Of a stretch of 64,000 nucleotides of DNA, positions 45,927 through 54,800 are shown piece after piece. Both the position numbers and the translations under genes were made by a program. The notes beneath the pieces are model-generated. The model was given only the letters and a program-made list of their open reading frames with translations, did no database searches and was not told the DNA's origin. Source of the DNA: Christiangramia oceanisediminis (GTDB lineage Bacteria; Bacteroidota; Bacteroidia; Flavobacteriales; Flavobacteriaceae); NCBI RefSeq assembly GCF_022570735.2, contig NZ_JANCNS010000001.1, positions 744,001-808,000 of the forward strand, written 5' to 3'. Within the stretch, counting starts at the first letter, position 1; each line of letters begins with the position of its first letter.

Positions 45927-47714
45927 CTATTCGATACTATCCCCGCGGAGCATCCTGTATTTTTTACGGGCTTCCACGAAATAGATACTGTCTGCAAAGT
46001 TAAAGATAATTTGCTCGTAGTAGTTTTTAGCCTTTTCAGGATCCTGAAGCTGGTTGGCATAGAGTTCAGCAAGAAAGTAAGTAGCATTATCGGCAAGGAT
46101 GTCATCTCCGTAAACATTGATGATCTCCAGGTAATTTCCCTCGGCTTTTTTGAAATTCTGCTCTTCTTCATACAATTTCGCCTGGCTTAAGAGGGCTTCA
46201 TCCTCGATCTTTTCGCCCTTATGATCGACCAGGATAGAGTCCAGCGCACTTATGGCTTCTGAATTTTTCTTCTGAAAGGCCAGCAGATCGGCTCTGGCAT
46301 ATTTCTTCAGCGCTGTTTGCGTGGAATCCTCCAGCGAATTATCGCTGATGAGCAGGCTCAGTTCCAGCGCATCGTTGGCGATTAACTGGGAAGTGGATTT
46401 TTTCAAAATATCGAGCTGGGTTTTCGCCCAATCGAAATCACCTTTAAAATAGCTCGTCTTGGCAACCTTAAAGCGGGCGTCCTGTGCGATCTCGTCGTTC
46501 TTGACCAGGTTCTGCACCTGTGAATAATAAATAAGTGCTTCATTGAATTTTTCTTCAACCACCAGCACGTCGGCCAATGCCATTTTAACCTTTGCCAGCT
46601 CGAACTGGGAAGAAGTTATTTCGGTTACTTTTTTCAACATTTCAATAGCTCCCTCGCGGTTCCCGAGTTCAAAAGCCATAAAATTAGCATAGTCGATCTG
46701 TAGCTGAAGGGTTTCAGGAGTATATCCAAACTCCTGGAGCAGATTCCTGAATTCGGTTTCGATCTCGGCATACGAATCGGGAGTACTGGTTTCCAGCTTC
46801 AGATTCAGCAAAAAATGCCTTGCCTGTAGATTGAAGGTCCGGGATGGAGATTCCTCGATCGCGTAGTCCATGATCTCCCTGGCCGCATCATAAGCCTTAG
46901 CTTCACGGGCCATCACCGCAAGGTTAAGCAAACCCTGCAGGGAGGAATTATCCCCTCTCCTGTAAATGGCGCGCTCCTGGGCGAAAGCCTTGTCATATTC
47001 ATTCTGTTGAACGAACAACCAGCTAAGCATCTCGTTATATAATAAAACGGGATTTTCCTGCAGTCGCTTCAGTAACAATTTTCGGAAAATGATATTGGCT
47101 TCGGCCTGTGGATCATCGGTGATATAACGATTAAATTCCCGGTTGGCCAATCCATAAAATTTCATATCGCCTTCAATAAGATCAAGATAATTACTAAACA
47201 TCTCCTCGATCTTTCCCTGTTCTCCATAGATCCTTGCAAGCTGAAGATTATAATTCCTGTCGGTATTCAGATCCATAGCCCTTTCATAAGCCTTCACAGC
47301 GTAATCCAGCAGGTTATATTGTTCAAAACTTCGGGCGATGATATAGGCATAATTTGGCCTACCTTCAATGGAGAGCAGGGCCTCATCGTATAATTGGTTA
47401 GCCCTTTCTTCATTATCCTGAAGTTCATAATTATGACCAAGTTCAACCAGCAAAGACGGGTTATTAGCTGAAGAATTCAGCCTTGAAACGATCATTTCAT
47501 GGGCTTTTTCAAACTCTTCCATTTGCTGGTAAGAAGCGACCACACCATTAAAATATGCAGTATTCGAAGGATTCTCTTTATAAAGCCTTTCGTAGACCTT
47601 CAGTGCCTTCTCAAATTCGCCCTGGTCAAAGAAATTACGCGCCAGTTGCTCGGATTGAGCAAACAGCCCGCAAGTAGCTCCAATAAAGAGGATTATAAAA
47701 AGAAAACAGCGCAT
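45927..47714 (-). CDS. Exported tetratricopeptide repeat protein
   Basis: 595 residues from ATG 47714, which opens a signal peptide (MRCFLFIILFIGATCGLFAQ); an in-frame ATG at 47774 adds 20 residues before it and is disfavoured. The mature protein is almost entirely helical TPR-like repeats from about residue 22 onward (ALKVYERLYKENPSNTAYF, ALIYYSQVQNLVKNDEIAQ). Such repeats mediate protein contacts, possibly in the periplasm. Partners are unknown. First gene of the leftward TPR-DUF4286-rsmA-mgtE run. Confidence 0.85.
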   Translation of the reverse strand: MRCFLFIILFIGATCGLFAQSEQLARNFFDQGEFEKALKVYERLYKENPSNTAYFNGVVASYQQMEEFEKAHEMIVSRLNSSANNPSLLVELGHNYELQDNEERANQLYDEALLSIEGRPNYAYIIARSFEQYNLLDYAVKAYERAMDLNTDRNYNLQLARIYGEQGKIEEMFSNYLDLIEGDMKFYGLANREFNRYITDDPQAEANIIFRKLLLKRLQENPVLLYNEMLSWLFVQQNEYDKAFAQERAIYRRGDNSSLQGLLNLAVMAREAKAYDAAREIMDYAIEESPSRTFNLQARHFLLNLKLETSTPDSYAEIETEFRNLLQEFGYTPETLQLQIDYANFMAFELGNREGAIEMLKKVTEITSSQFELAKVKMALADVLVVEEKFNEALIYYSQVQNLVKNDEIAQDARFKVAKTSYFKGDFDWAKTQLDILKKSTSQLIANDALELSLLISDNSLEDSTQTALKKYARADLLAFQKKNSEAISALDSILVDHKGEKIEDEALLSQAKLYEEEQNFKKAEGNYLEIINVYGDDILADNATYFLAELYANQLQDPEKAKNYYEQIIFNFADSIYFVEARKKYRMLRGDSIE

Positions 47715-47765
47715 ATGTAAATATAAACATTTGCGCTGTTTAAAATAATGATTGGCACTAAATAT

Positions 47766-47838
47766 AGACCTCACAGGTTTGATGTAAACCTCACAGGTTA
47801 AATATAGACCTCACAGGTTTTCAAAACCTGTGAGGTCT
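47766..47838. repeat. Dispersed palindrome family, copy cluster 3
   Basis: Three direct units (47766-47780, 47786-47800, 47806-47821) of AGACCTCACAGGTTT, then one inverted unit (47822-47838). The last two form a near-perfect 33-bp palindrome directly after the serS stop (47844), so it may end serS transcription leftward. Confidence 0.9.
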
Positions 47839-47843
47839 TTTTA

Positions 47844-49115
47844 TTAGTTTATCATGTCGAAGCCACAGTAAGGCACTAATACCTCAGGTACTTTGATCCC
47901 TTCGGGAGTCTGGTAATTTTCAAGGATCCCAGCTAATACTCTTGGTAATGCCAGCGCACTTCCGTTAAGGGTATGAACTAGGGTTTTCTTTTTATCCTTA
48001 TCCTTATATCTCAGCTTAAGCCTGTTCGCCTGGAAATCTTCAAAATTCGAAACCGAACTGATCTCCAGCCAGCGATCCTGGGCTGTTGAAAACACTTCAA
48101 AATCATAGGTAAGCGCCGAAGTGAATCCGAGATCCCCGCCGCAAAGTCTTAAGATCCGGTAAGGAAGTTTAAGCTCTTTCAGCAGGCCTTTAATATGTTC
48201 CACCATATCATCCAGTGCCGCATAGGATTTATCAGGTGTCTCCAACCTTACGATCTCAACTTTATCAAACTGGTGCAAACGGTTGAGCCCGCGAACGTGG
48301 GCGCCATAAGAACCTGCTTCCCTTCTGAAACAAGGTGTATAGCCCGTACAAAGCACCGGGAAGTCCTTTTCGTTCATCAGGTTGTCACGGAACATGTTGG
48401 TAATTGGCACTTCAGCCGTAGGTATCATATAAAGATCATCTTCAGTAATATGATACATCTGGCCTTCTTTATCGGGTAACTGCCCGGTTCCAAAACCTGA
48501 AGCTTCATTCACCATCAAAGGCATCTGGAATTCGGTATATCCAGCCTCAACGGCTTTATCTAAGAACCAGGTAATAAGGGCTCTCTGAAGTCGTGCTCCC
48601 TTACCTTTATAGACAGGAAATCCTGCGCCAGTGATCTTATTCCCGAGATCAAAATCTATGATATCATATTTTTTTGCAAGTTCCCAGTGGGGCATTGAAC
48701 CTTCCTCCAGAGTTGGAACATCGCCCTCCTTGTAAACTTCCTCGTTATCTTCCTCACTAACACCGGCTGGAACCGATTCATGTGGAATATTTGGGATGGT
48801 ATACAATATCTTCTGAAGCTCGGCGATAGTCTCGCTTAGTTTTTCTGAAAGTTCCTTGGATTCTTCCTTTAGACGGCTGGTCTTTTCCTTAAGCATATTC
48901 GCCTTCTGGTGCTCGCCATTTTTGAAAAGCAGGCCTATCTCTTTAGACATCTTGTTGGAACTGGCCAGCACATCATCCAGCTTTGCCTGGGTTGCTCTCC
49001 TGGTCTCATCCAGATTCAAGACCTCCTCAAAGATCTCTTCAGCATCAAAATTCCTTTTTTTAAGGGCTTTTATATACGCTTCCTTATGTTCTGCGATATT
49101 GGAAACCTGTAACAT
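47844..49115 (-). CDS. serS: Serine--tRNA ligase
   Basis: A 423-residue class II synthetase. The N-terminal helical arm spans about 1-110. Motif 2 is in FRREAGSYGAHVRGLNRLHQF, the serine-specific TAEVPITN block precedes it, and motif 3 is in LNGSALALPRVLAGILENYQ. Complete length. A TACATTTG promoter lies just upstream and the dispersed palindrome directly downstream. Confidence 0.97.
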   Translation of the reverse strand: MLQVSNIAEHKEAYIKALKKRNFDAEEIFEEVLNLDETRRATQAKLDDVLASSNKMSKEIGLLFKNGEHQKANMLKEKTSRLKEESKELSEKLSETIAELQKILYTIPNIPHESVPAGVSEEDNEEVYKEGDVPTLEEGSMPHWELAKKYDIIDFDLGNKITGAGFPVYKGKGARLQRALITWFLDKAVEAGYTEFQMPLMVNEASGFGTGQLPDKEGQMYHITEDDLYMIPTAEVPITNMFRDNLMNEKDFPVLCTGYTPCFRREAGSYGAHVRGLNRLHQFDKVEIVRLETPDKSYAALDDMVEHIKGLLKELKLPYRILRLCGGDLGFTSALTYDFEVFSTAQDRWLEISSVSNFEDFQANRLKLRYKDKDKKKTLVHTLNGSALALPRVLAGILENYQTPEGIKVPEVLVPYCGFDMIN

Positions 49116-49147
49116 AATCTAATTTTGCCGTTAAGTTTAATAAGCAG

Positions 49148-49155
49148 CAAATGTA
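49148..49155 (-). promoter_or_regulatory. -7 box of the serS promoter
   Basis: Read leftward this is TACATTTG, an exact TAnnTTTG box 33 bases before the serS ATG, with TTTTC at a suitable -33 position. Confidence 0.55.
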
Positions 49156-49174
49156 ACAAAAGCAGGGAAGAAAA

Positions 49175-50494
49175 TTAGTCTGATTGAGAAGGTAAAATCC
49201 AGTCGTGGTGCTTAAAATGCTGCCATTTTTCAGCGGCGAGGTCTACATTAGGATCAATAAGTGCTTTATAGGGACCTCCATTCACGCTAACCTTGCCTTC
49301 CACATAAACTTCCACCTGTTTTCCTTTTTCTGCATAATCTTGCTCAAGGCGCTGCGCAAATTGCCAGATCATATCAGGCTTTGAAACGATGGCCCGGCGT
49401 TGCTTGGGAGAAAGGTATTCGTCATTCTCGATATAAATGGTATCCTGGGTGCCTTTTTCAACCACTTTGAATGCCACCCTTCCGGTTTTGCCTCTTAACA
49501 TCATTCGCCAGCTTAGCCTATGACCTTCTTCGGTCCATAGTACATCATCCTTATAGAACCAGTGCCTGAGCGGCAGGGCGATCTGAATACTAAACCAAAC
49601 AGCCATACTTATAAGTAATACATTTCGCCAGGAGGGCACGATGATTTCTCCGCCAGTATAAATAGGCTTTTTGCCACGCAGGAAAATGCGATTGACGGTT
49701 TCCGCAGAAAAGAAGAAAATACAAAAGGCCAGCGACATATACGGGAAAATACCAATATGAAAAATAAAGCTATTGAACAGGTGGAAAAAGATGGCGGCGA
49801 TAAAAATGAACAACCTGGTTCTTTTCCAGAGCAGCAAAGGAATGATCAAAAGGTCAAAAATCAATCCGAAATAAGCGATCGCATAGCGTATCCATCCCTG
49901 CTGAAGAAATTCACCTACCAGCCAGTAATCTTTCTTACCTCTCATTAACAGGGCCGGGAAACTCCCATCCAGCCAGTCTGGATAAAGCTTGGCAACAGAA
50001 GCATAGGTATAAACTATCCAGAGTTGCAGCACTATCACAACCCAAACCCAGCGTGGCATAGAAATGCTCCTTATTTCCGGATTCATCCTGGCATCGATAG
50101 ACAGCCACCGGTGGGCCGGCAAAAAGCACATGATAAAACAAATTAACATGAGCAGGTAATAATGATTATTATAGGATGACTTTTGCATTAAGTAAACACT
50201 GCTCCACATAATGGTATAGGCGATCATGCTAAGCCGATATTTAAAACCAAGCATCACGAACATCCCAAAAATCCCCATGATCGCATAATACCACAACATT
50301 CCGTTGCCGGGTAAAGGCTGGAGAAATTCAAAACCTATAAAGTTAAAGGTGAATTCTGGCTCGATAAGCGTTCTGCGTACCCAGCCCGTGAAGATTCCAC
50401 CAATGGCTTCAATAGCGATCAACAAACCGAACATCACTCTCCAGACCACCAGGGCCGAATTATCGATTTGTTTAAAAAGCCACCGGTTAAGCAT
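49175..50494 (-). CDS. HTTM domain protein (vitamin K-dependent gamma-carboxylase-like)
   Basis: A 439-residue membrane protein with a horizontally transferred transmembrane (HTTM) domain, about six to eight helices between residues 15 and 300. YASVAKLYPDWLDGSFPALL and SSYNNHYYLLMLICF are family typical, and a soluble C-terminal part (about 310-439) follows. The human relative is gamma-glutamyl carboxylase, but bacterial members have no established reaction, so carboxylase activity is not claimed. It overlaps ribF by eight bases. Confidence 0.85.
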   Translation of the reverse strand: MLNRWLFKQIDNSALVVWRVMFGLLIAIEAIGGIFTGWVRRTLIEPEFTFNFIGFEFLQPLPGNGMLWYYAIMGIFGMFVMLGFKYRLSMIAYTIMWSSVYLMQKSSYNNHYYLLMLICFIMCFLPAHRWLSIDARMNPEIRSISMPRWVWVVIVLQLWIVYTYASVAKLYPDWLDGSFPALLMRGKKDYWLVGEFLQQGWIRYAIAYFGLIFDLLIIPLLLWKRTRLFIFIAAIFFHLFNSFIFHIGIFPYMSLAFCIFFFSAETVNRIFLRGKKPIYTGGEIIVPSWRNVLLISMAVWFSIQIALPLRHWFYKDDVLWTEEGHRLSWRMMLRGKTGRVAFKVVEKGTQDTIYIENDEYLSPKQRRAIVSKPDMIWQFAQRLEQDYAEKGKQVEVYVEGKVSVNGGPYKALIDPNVDLAAEKWQHFKHHDWILPSQSD

Positions 50495-51422
50495 AATTGT
50501 CCTTGATGTACTGTGTAGAAAAGGCCTGGTCCTGCTTCATGGCGATCTTAAGATCCTCAACCGACTCAAATTTCTTTTCATCTCGGATCCTAACCAGTAA
50601 TTCAATTTGAAGATATTTACCATAGAGGTCCTCATCGAGATCAAAAAAATGGGCCTCGATGGTCTTTTCCTTACCTCCAACGGTTGGATTGGTGCCAATA
50701 TTCATCATTCCAAAGACTTTATTCCCATTGATCCTGGTTTGCACCACATATACCCCGTTCTTGGGAATTAATTTATAATCTTCCTTTACATCAAGGTTCG
50801 CAGTTGGATAGCCAAGGTCTTTACCTATTCCACGACCTTTGACGATCTCCCCAGATAAGGTGAAGGGATGCTGAAGGTACATATTGGCTCTTTCTACCCT
50901 TCCTTCCTGAAGGGCTTTCCTGATCTTGGTAGAACTCACCGCGACCTGTTCCACATCCTGCTGACTGATCTCCTCTACTTCAAAACCAAATTCCTCCCCG
51001 AATTTTCTGAGATCGTTGATATCTGCGGTTCGGTTTCGGCCAAAGCGGTGATCATAACCAATAATGATCTTTTTTGCCTTAAGCCTGTTCACCAGGATAT
51101 CGCGCACGAACTCAAGAGCGGTAAGCCTTGAAAAATTATGGGTGAATGGATGAATTACCAGGTGGTCTATCCCGGTTTGCTCCAGCAACTGTTTTCTTTC
51201 TTCAATAGTATTGATGAGCTCGATACCGCTTTCTTTTTGCAACACCATTCTTGGGTGCGGAAAAAAGGTGAGGACTACCGAGTCCAGGTTGTTGGCACTG
51301 GCAGAATTTACAAGGCGTTCGATGATCGTTCGGTGACCGGCGTGAACCCCGTCAAAAGTTCCAATGGTCACAACGGTTTGACGATCACTAATAAATGAGT
51401 TGGCTCCTTTATGCTGTTTCAA
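50487..51422 (-). CDS. ribF: Bifunctional riboflavin kinase/FAD synthetase
   Basis: A 311-residue enzyme making FMN and then FAD. The N-terminal nucleotidyltransferase domain carries the HxGH motif in GTFDGVHAGHRTIIERL and GYDHRFGRNRTADIN. The C-terminal flavokinase domain shows GRGIGKDLGYPTANLDV and GMMNIGTNPTVGG. It lies between pth (6 bases) and the HTTM gene (8-base overlap). Confidence 0.96.
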   Translation of the reverse strand: MKQHKGANSFISDRQTVVTIGTFDGVHAGHRTIIERLVNSASANNLDSVVLTFFPHPRMVLQKESGIELINTIEERKQLLEQTGIDHLVIHPFTHNFSRLTALEFVRDILVNRLKAKKIIIGYDHRFGRNRTADINDLRKFGEEFGFEVEEISQQDVEQVAVSSTKIRKALQEGRVERANMYLQHPFTLSGEIVKGRGIGKDLGYPTANLDVKEDYKLIPKNGVYVVQTRINGNKVFGMMNIGTNPTVGGKEKTIEAHFFDLDEDLYGKYLQIELLVRIRDEKKFESVEDLKIAMKQDQAFSTQYIKDNYA

Positions 51423-51428
51423 ATTCTG

Positions 51429-52055
51429 CTATTTTCCGTTAAATGCGTTCATGGTATTGGATACTCCGGCGGTTCCGAAAGACAGGATCAATTCGGCAGA
51501 TTTCTTTAAACGTTCCGGCAGTTTTTCCTGTTCGCGTTCGTCCCATTCTCCCAGGACATAATCTACCTGCTGCCCTTTGGAAAACTCATCGCTGATGCCA
51601 AACCTGAATCGGTTATATTTCGTGGTATTCAATTGTGCCTGCACGTCCTTCAGCCCGTTATGACCACCATCGCTACCCTTGGTTTTCAACCTCAGGGTTC
51701 CGAAAGGCAGGTTAAGGTCATCGGTAACGACCAGAAGATTGTCGTGCTGAATCTTTTCCTTCTGCATCCAGTAATTCACGGCCTTGCCGCTAAGATTCAT
51801 ATAGGTGCTGGGCTTCAGAAGAATAAATGTTCGGCCTTTGTGTTTAAAACTAGCGACATCGCCCAGTTTCTGGGTTTCGAAGTTTACCTCTTTTTCAGCA
51901 GCCAGTTCATCGAGGATCTTAAACCCGATATTGTGCCTGGTATTTTCATATTTCGGCCCGATATTCCCAAGGCCTACGATCAAAAATTTCTTCATGGGAT
52001 CTATTTTCTCCCCGGTCTCTTTTTTTCCTAAAATCCTTCCAAAGAAAGAAAGCAT
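51429..52055 (-). CDS. pth: Peptidyl-tRNA hydrolase
   Basis: 208 residues if started at 52055. The catalytic His is in NTRHNIGFKIL and the Asp in VTDDLNLPFGTLRLK, with GSDGGHNGLKD also intact. The conserved family N-terminus MKKFLIVGLGNIGPKYE begins at residue 21 (ATG 51995), so that Met is an alternative start; similar 20-residue extensions occur in other flavobacteria. The enzyme frees tRNA from peptidyl-tRNAs dropped by ribosomes. It follows rplY beyond a terminator, with a near-consensus TATCTTTA box at 52071-52078. Confidence 0.94.
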   Translation of the reverse strand: MLSFFGRILGKKETGEKIDPMKKFLIVGLGNIGPKYENTRHNIGFKILDELAAEKEVNFETQKLGDVASFKHKGRTFILLKPSTYMNLSGKAVNYWMQKEKIQHDNLLVVTDDLNLPFGTLRLKTKGSDGGHNGLKDVQAQLNTTKYNRFRFGISDEFSKGQQVDYVLGEWDEREQEKLPERLKKSAELILSFGTAGVSNTMNAFNGK

Positions 52056-52139
52056 CCAAATTCGTTTTGGTAAAGATAAAATTAATCAGATACTTTAAAT
52101 GAGAAAAATATTACGGGATTCATAAATCGATACAAACAA

Positions 52140-52166
52140 AAAAGCATTCCCAAAAGGAATGCTTTT
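52140..52166 (-). terminator. Terminator after rplY
   Basis: Perfect stem AAAAGCATTCC / GGAATGCTTTT with loop CAAAA; read leftward it is followed by TTTTTTG. It lies 23 bases past the rplY stop. Confidence 0.85.
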
Positions 52167-52188
52167 CTTTATTTATCAAAGATGGATA

Positions 52189-52848
52189 CTAGTTATCTTC
52201 TCCTTCTTTTACTGCAGCCTGGTCATCAACCTCGGTTGCTGGTACCTCATCTGCTGCTACTTCATCTTCATCCTCATCGTCTTCTAGATCTTCAACGATA
52301 TTACGTGAAGTTCTAACCTGACAAATTACAGTGTTATCTGGATGCTGAATTTTGTAATCTTCGCTAGCTACTGCAGTTACGTATAACTTCTGACCAATTT
52401 TAAGCTTGGTTACATTAGCTACGATATAATCTGGAAGATCTCCTGGTAAACCTCTTACCTTAAGACGACGAAGGTTGTAACGAAGTACACCACCGTTCTT
52501 AACCCCTCTTGCAACACCTTCAGTGTGGATTGGGATTTCCATGGTAATTGGTCTGTCCTCGAAGATCTGGTAGAAGTCTATGTGCATGATCGCATCACTT
52601 ACAGGATGGAACTGGATATCCTGAAGGATCGCGTCGTAAGACTCACCACTACCTAATTTGATTTTTACAGTATGTACGTCTGCTGTGTACACAAGATTCT
52701 GGAATGCGATTTCCTCAGCTGCAAAGTGTAGTGGATCACCTTCTACCCCGTACAATACGCAAGGAACCTGTCCAGCATTACGTAGAGCCTTCGTTGCCTT
52801 CTTGCCTACGCTTTCTCTTTTAGATCCGTTGATCGTAATTGATTTCAT
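52189..52848 (-). CDS. rplY: 50S ribosomal protein L25/general stress protein Ctc
   Basis: A 219-residue L25 of the long CTC type. An N-terminal 5S rRNA-binding domain ([28 protein letters not shown]) is followed by the CTC beta domain, and the C-terminal tail of about 45 residues is extremely acidic ([15 protein letters not shown]). It precedes pth as in the widely conserved prs-rplY-pth order, but a terminator separates them. Its own promoter and a 14-codon upstream reading frame lie before it. Confidence 0.96.
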   Translation of the reverse strand: MKSITINGSKRESVGKKATKALRNAGQVPCVLYGVEGDPLHFAAEEIAFQNLVYTADVHTVKIKLGSGESYDAILQDIQFHPVSDAIMHIDFYQIFEDRPITMEIPIHTEGVARGVKNGGVLRYNLRRLKVRGLPGDLPDYIVANVTKLKIGQKLYVTAVASEDYKIQHPDNTVICQVRTSRNIVEDLEDDEDEDEVAADEVPATEVDDQAAVKEGEDN

Positions 52849-52860
52849 TTGTAATAGATA

Positions 52861-52905
52861 TTAAATTGAACAAATGTCGTCAAGTTCTTCGTGAACCGCC
52901 TTCAT
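52861..52905 (-). CDS. Possible 14-codon leader ORF before rplY
   Basis: Between the rplY promoter (52928-52935) and the rplY ATG lies ATG at 52905, encoding MKAVHEELDDICSI and a stop (TAA at 52861-52863), 12 bases before the rplY start. Within the predicted transcript it is the first ATG. It could be a regulatory leader peptide or chance. Too short to judge by composition. Confidence 0.3.
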   Translation of the reverse strand: MKAVHEELDDICSI

Positions 52906-52927
52906 TTGCTTAAAAATTTTGTGGCTG

Positions 52928-52935
52928 CAAAAGTA
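52928..52935 (-). promoter_or_regulatory. -7 box of the rplY promoter; main content of the 323-bp gap to ppx
   Basis: Read leftward this is TACTTTTG, an exact TAnnTTTG box, followed by the GCAGCC also seen after the atpD box. The leader is about 70 nt. In the rest of the gap (52936-53171) I see AT-rich sequence only. Confidence 0.6.
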
Positions 52936-53171
52936 AGCCTTTTTATTAATCTTTAAAACACTGAAGTTGAAAAAGTTCGGTGATTTCCAGGATTTAGCTG
53001 AAAGTAAAGCCGTTTTTGTATTTTGATGACTTCTGAAGCAGAAAAATAAACCAAAAGCCTGTTCCGAAAAAAAGCTATAAATCACTATTTAGCAGTTGAT
53101 TAAAATATTTTGACCTGAAAAATGCGTAAATTGAAAAGAAATGAAAGGGGGAACATCAGGAACCAACTAAA

Positions 53172-54767
53172 ATGACTAACTATCCAGACAACACCACTCC
53201 AACCAAACGAATTGCTGCCATAGACCTTGGTACTAATTCTTTCCATGCGGTTCTCGTAGACATCTATGCCGATGGCAGTTTTCGCACCATAGACAAACTC
53301 AAGGAAATGGTGATACTTGCTGAAAAAGGCATGGATCATCAACTTAGCGAAGATGCTATGCAACGGGGAATAGATGCCCTAAAACGCATTAAATTCCTAT
53401 GTGACAGCCAGGGAGTTGAGGAAATTCTTGCTTATGCCACCAGTGCCATCAGGGAAGCAAAAAATGGGGGTGATTTCATTCAGCGGGCCATTGATGAAAC
53501 CGGGATCAAGGCCAGGGCGATACCGGGTAAAAAGGAAGCCGAATTGATTGGTTATGCTGTAAGACATTCGGTTCACTTGGAAGATGAACGTGTTTTAATG
53601 GTTGATATTGGTGGGGGAAGCGTGGAATTCATCCTGGGAAACAAAACGAAATTCGATTTTCTCGATAGCTTTAAAATAGGAGTGGCCAGGATGGCGGCCC
53701 AGTTCGTAGATAACGACCCGATCACGAAAACCGAAATTCAGGAACTGGAAGAGCACTTCGGCAAAACTCTTAGAGACCTGAGCAAACTAATGAAGGATCA
53801 CTCAGTAAAAACCATTATAGGCTCATCTGGAACCATGGAAAATATCGCGGCAATGATCGCCAACCGGAATTCGATTAGTTCTTCTCTTACCCTCAACGAA
53901 CTCGTATTCCATGATGATGAATTCATGCCCTTTTATGAATATTTCATAAAGCTCGACAGCAAAAAACGTTTAAAGGAAAAAGGCCTGGAGGAAAAACGGG
54001 TAGATATCATCAACCCGGGGATGGTTCTGTTGAAATTCCTGATAGATAATTATAATATCCAGAACGTGAAGATCTCTGAAGGTGCTTTAAGAGATGGGAT
54101 GATCCTGGATTATATAAACAAACAAAAATCAAATCTTTCTTCGGCGGCCAGTTTCCCGGAACCACGGAAACGAAGCATTTATGAATTGCTGAGAAAATGC
54201 AACTGGCTCGAAGATCATTCCAGGCATGTGGCACAACTGGCGCTTCAGATCTTCGACGAATTTAAAAAAGACCTGAAATTGCTGAACGAAGACCGGGAAT
54301 TGCTGGAATACGCCACGCTTTTACACGATATTGGCTATTATATCTCCCATCGAAAACACCATAAACATGCCCTTTACCTCATCAGGCATGCCGACCTAAA
54401 AGGCTTTAATGGAGATGAGATCGATATCATGGCAAATGTTGCCAGGTATCACCGCAGATCGACCCCGAAAAAAAGACATAAGCGATATCGAAAACTCAGC
54501 AAGGCTTTAAAGAACCGGGTAAAAAAACTATCAGCCATTTTAAGAGTGGCAGACGGATTGGATCGCAGTCATTACCAAAATGTTCGCGAGCTTGAGATCG
54601 AAAAGAGTTCAGAAAACATCAATTTTTATATTACCTGCATAGGAGAACCAGAACTTGAAATTTGGGGTGCCATGCGAAAAAAGGAACTTTTTGAGGAAGT
54701 TACAGGCAAAAAACTTGAGGTTTATGCCGTTGCCCAAAATGAACCAGTTGAACCGAATTCCGAATAA
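53172..54767 (+). CDS. ppx: Exopolyphosphatase/guanosine pentaphosphatase family (Ppx/GppA) with HD domain
   Basis: A 531-residue protein. The N-terminal actin-like Ppx/GppA domain has AAIDLGTNSFHAVLVD, VDIGGGSVEFILG and IIGSSGTMENIAAM; the C-terminal half (about 325-500) contains an HD-type phosphohydrolase helix bundle (LLHDIGYYISHRKHHKHAL). The layout matches E. coli PPX, which releases phosphate from polyphosphate chains. It is coded opposite to its neighbours, between prs and rplY, which elsewhere are usually adjacent. Confidence 0.92.
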   Translation: MTNYPDNTTPTKRIAAIDLGTNSFHAVLVDIYADGSFRTIDKLKEMVILAEKGMDHQLSEDAMQRGIDALKRIKFLCDSQGVEEILAYATSAIREAKNGGDFIQRAIDETGIKARAIPGKKEAELIGYAVRHSVHLEDERVLMVDIGGGSVEFILGNKTKFDFLDSFKIGVARMAAQFVDNDPITKTEIQELEEHFGKTLRDLSKLMKDHSVKTIIGSSGTMENIAAMIANRNSISSSLTLNELVFHDDEFMPFYEYFIKLDSKKRLKEKGLEEKRVDIINPGMVLLKFLIDNYNIQNVKISEGALRDGMILDYINKQKSNLSSAASFPEPRKRSIYELLRKCNWLEDHSRHVAQLALQIFDEFKKDLKLLNEDRELLEYATLLHDIGYYISHRKHHKHALYLIRHADLKGFNGDEIDIMANVARYHRRSTPKKRHKRYRKLSKALKNRVKKLSAILRVADGLDRSHYQNVRELEIEKSSENINFYITCIGEPELEIWGAMRKKELFEEVTGKKLEVYAVAQNEPVEPNSE

Positions 54768-54770
54768 AAA

Positions 54771-54792
54771 AATCCCGCCGGTTGGCGGGATT
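54771..54792. terminator. Bidirectional terminator between ppx and prs
   Basis: Perfect stem AATCCCGCC / GGCGGGATT with loop GGTT. Seven A precede it, so read leftward it ends in a T-run suited to prs; it lies just behind the ppx stop. Confidence 0.85.
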
Positions 54793-54800
54793 ATAATTTT

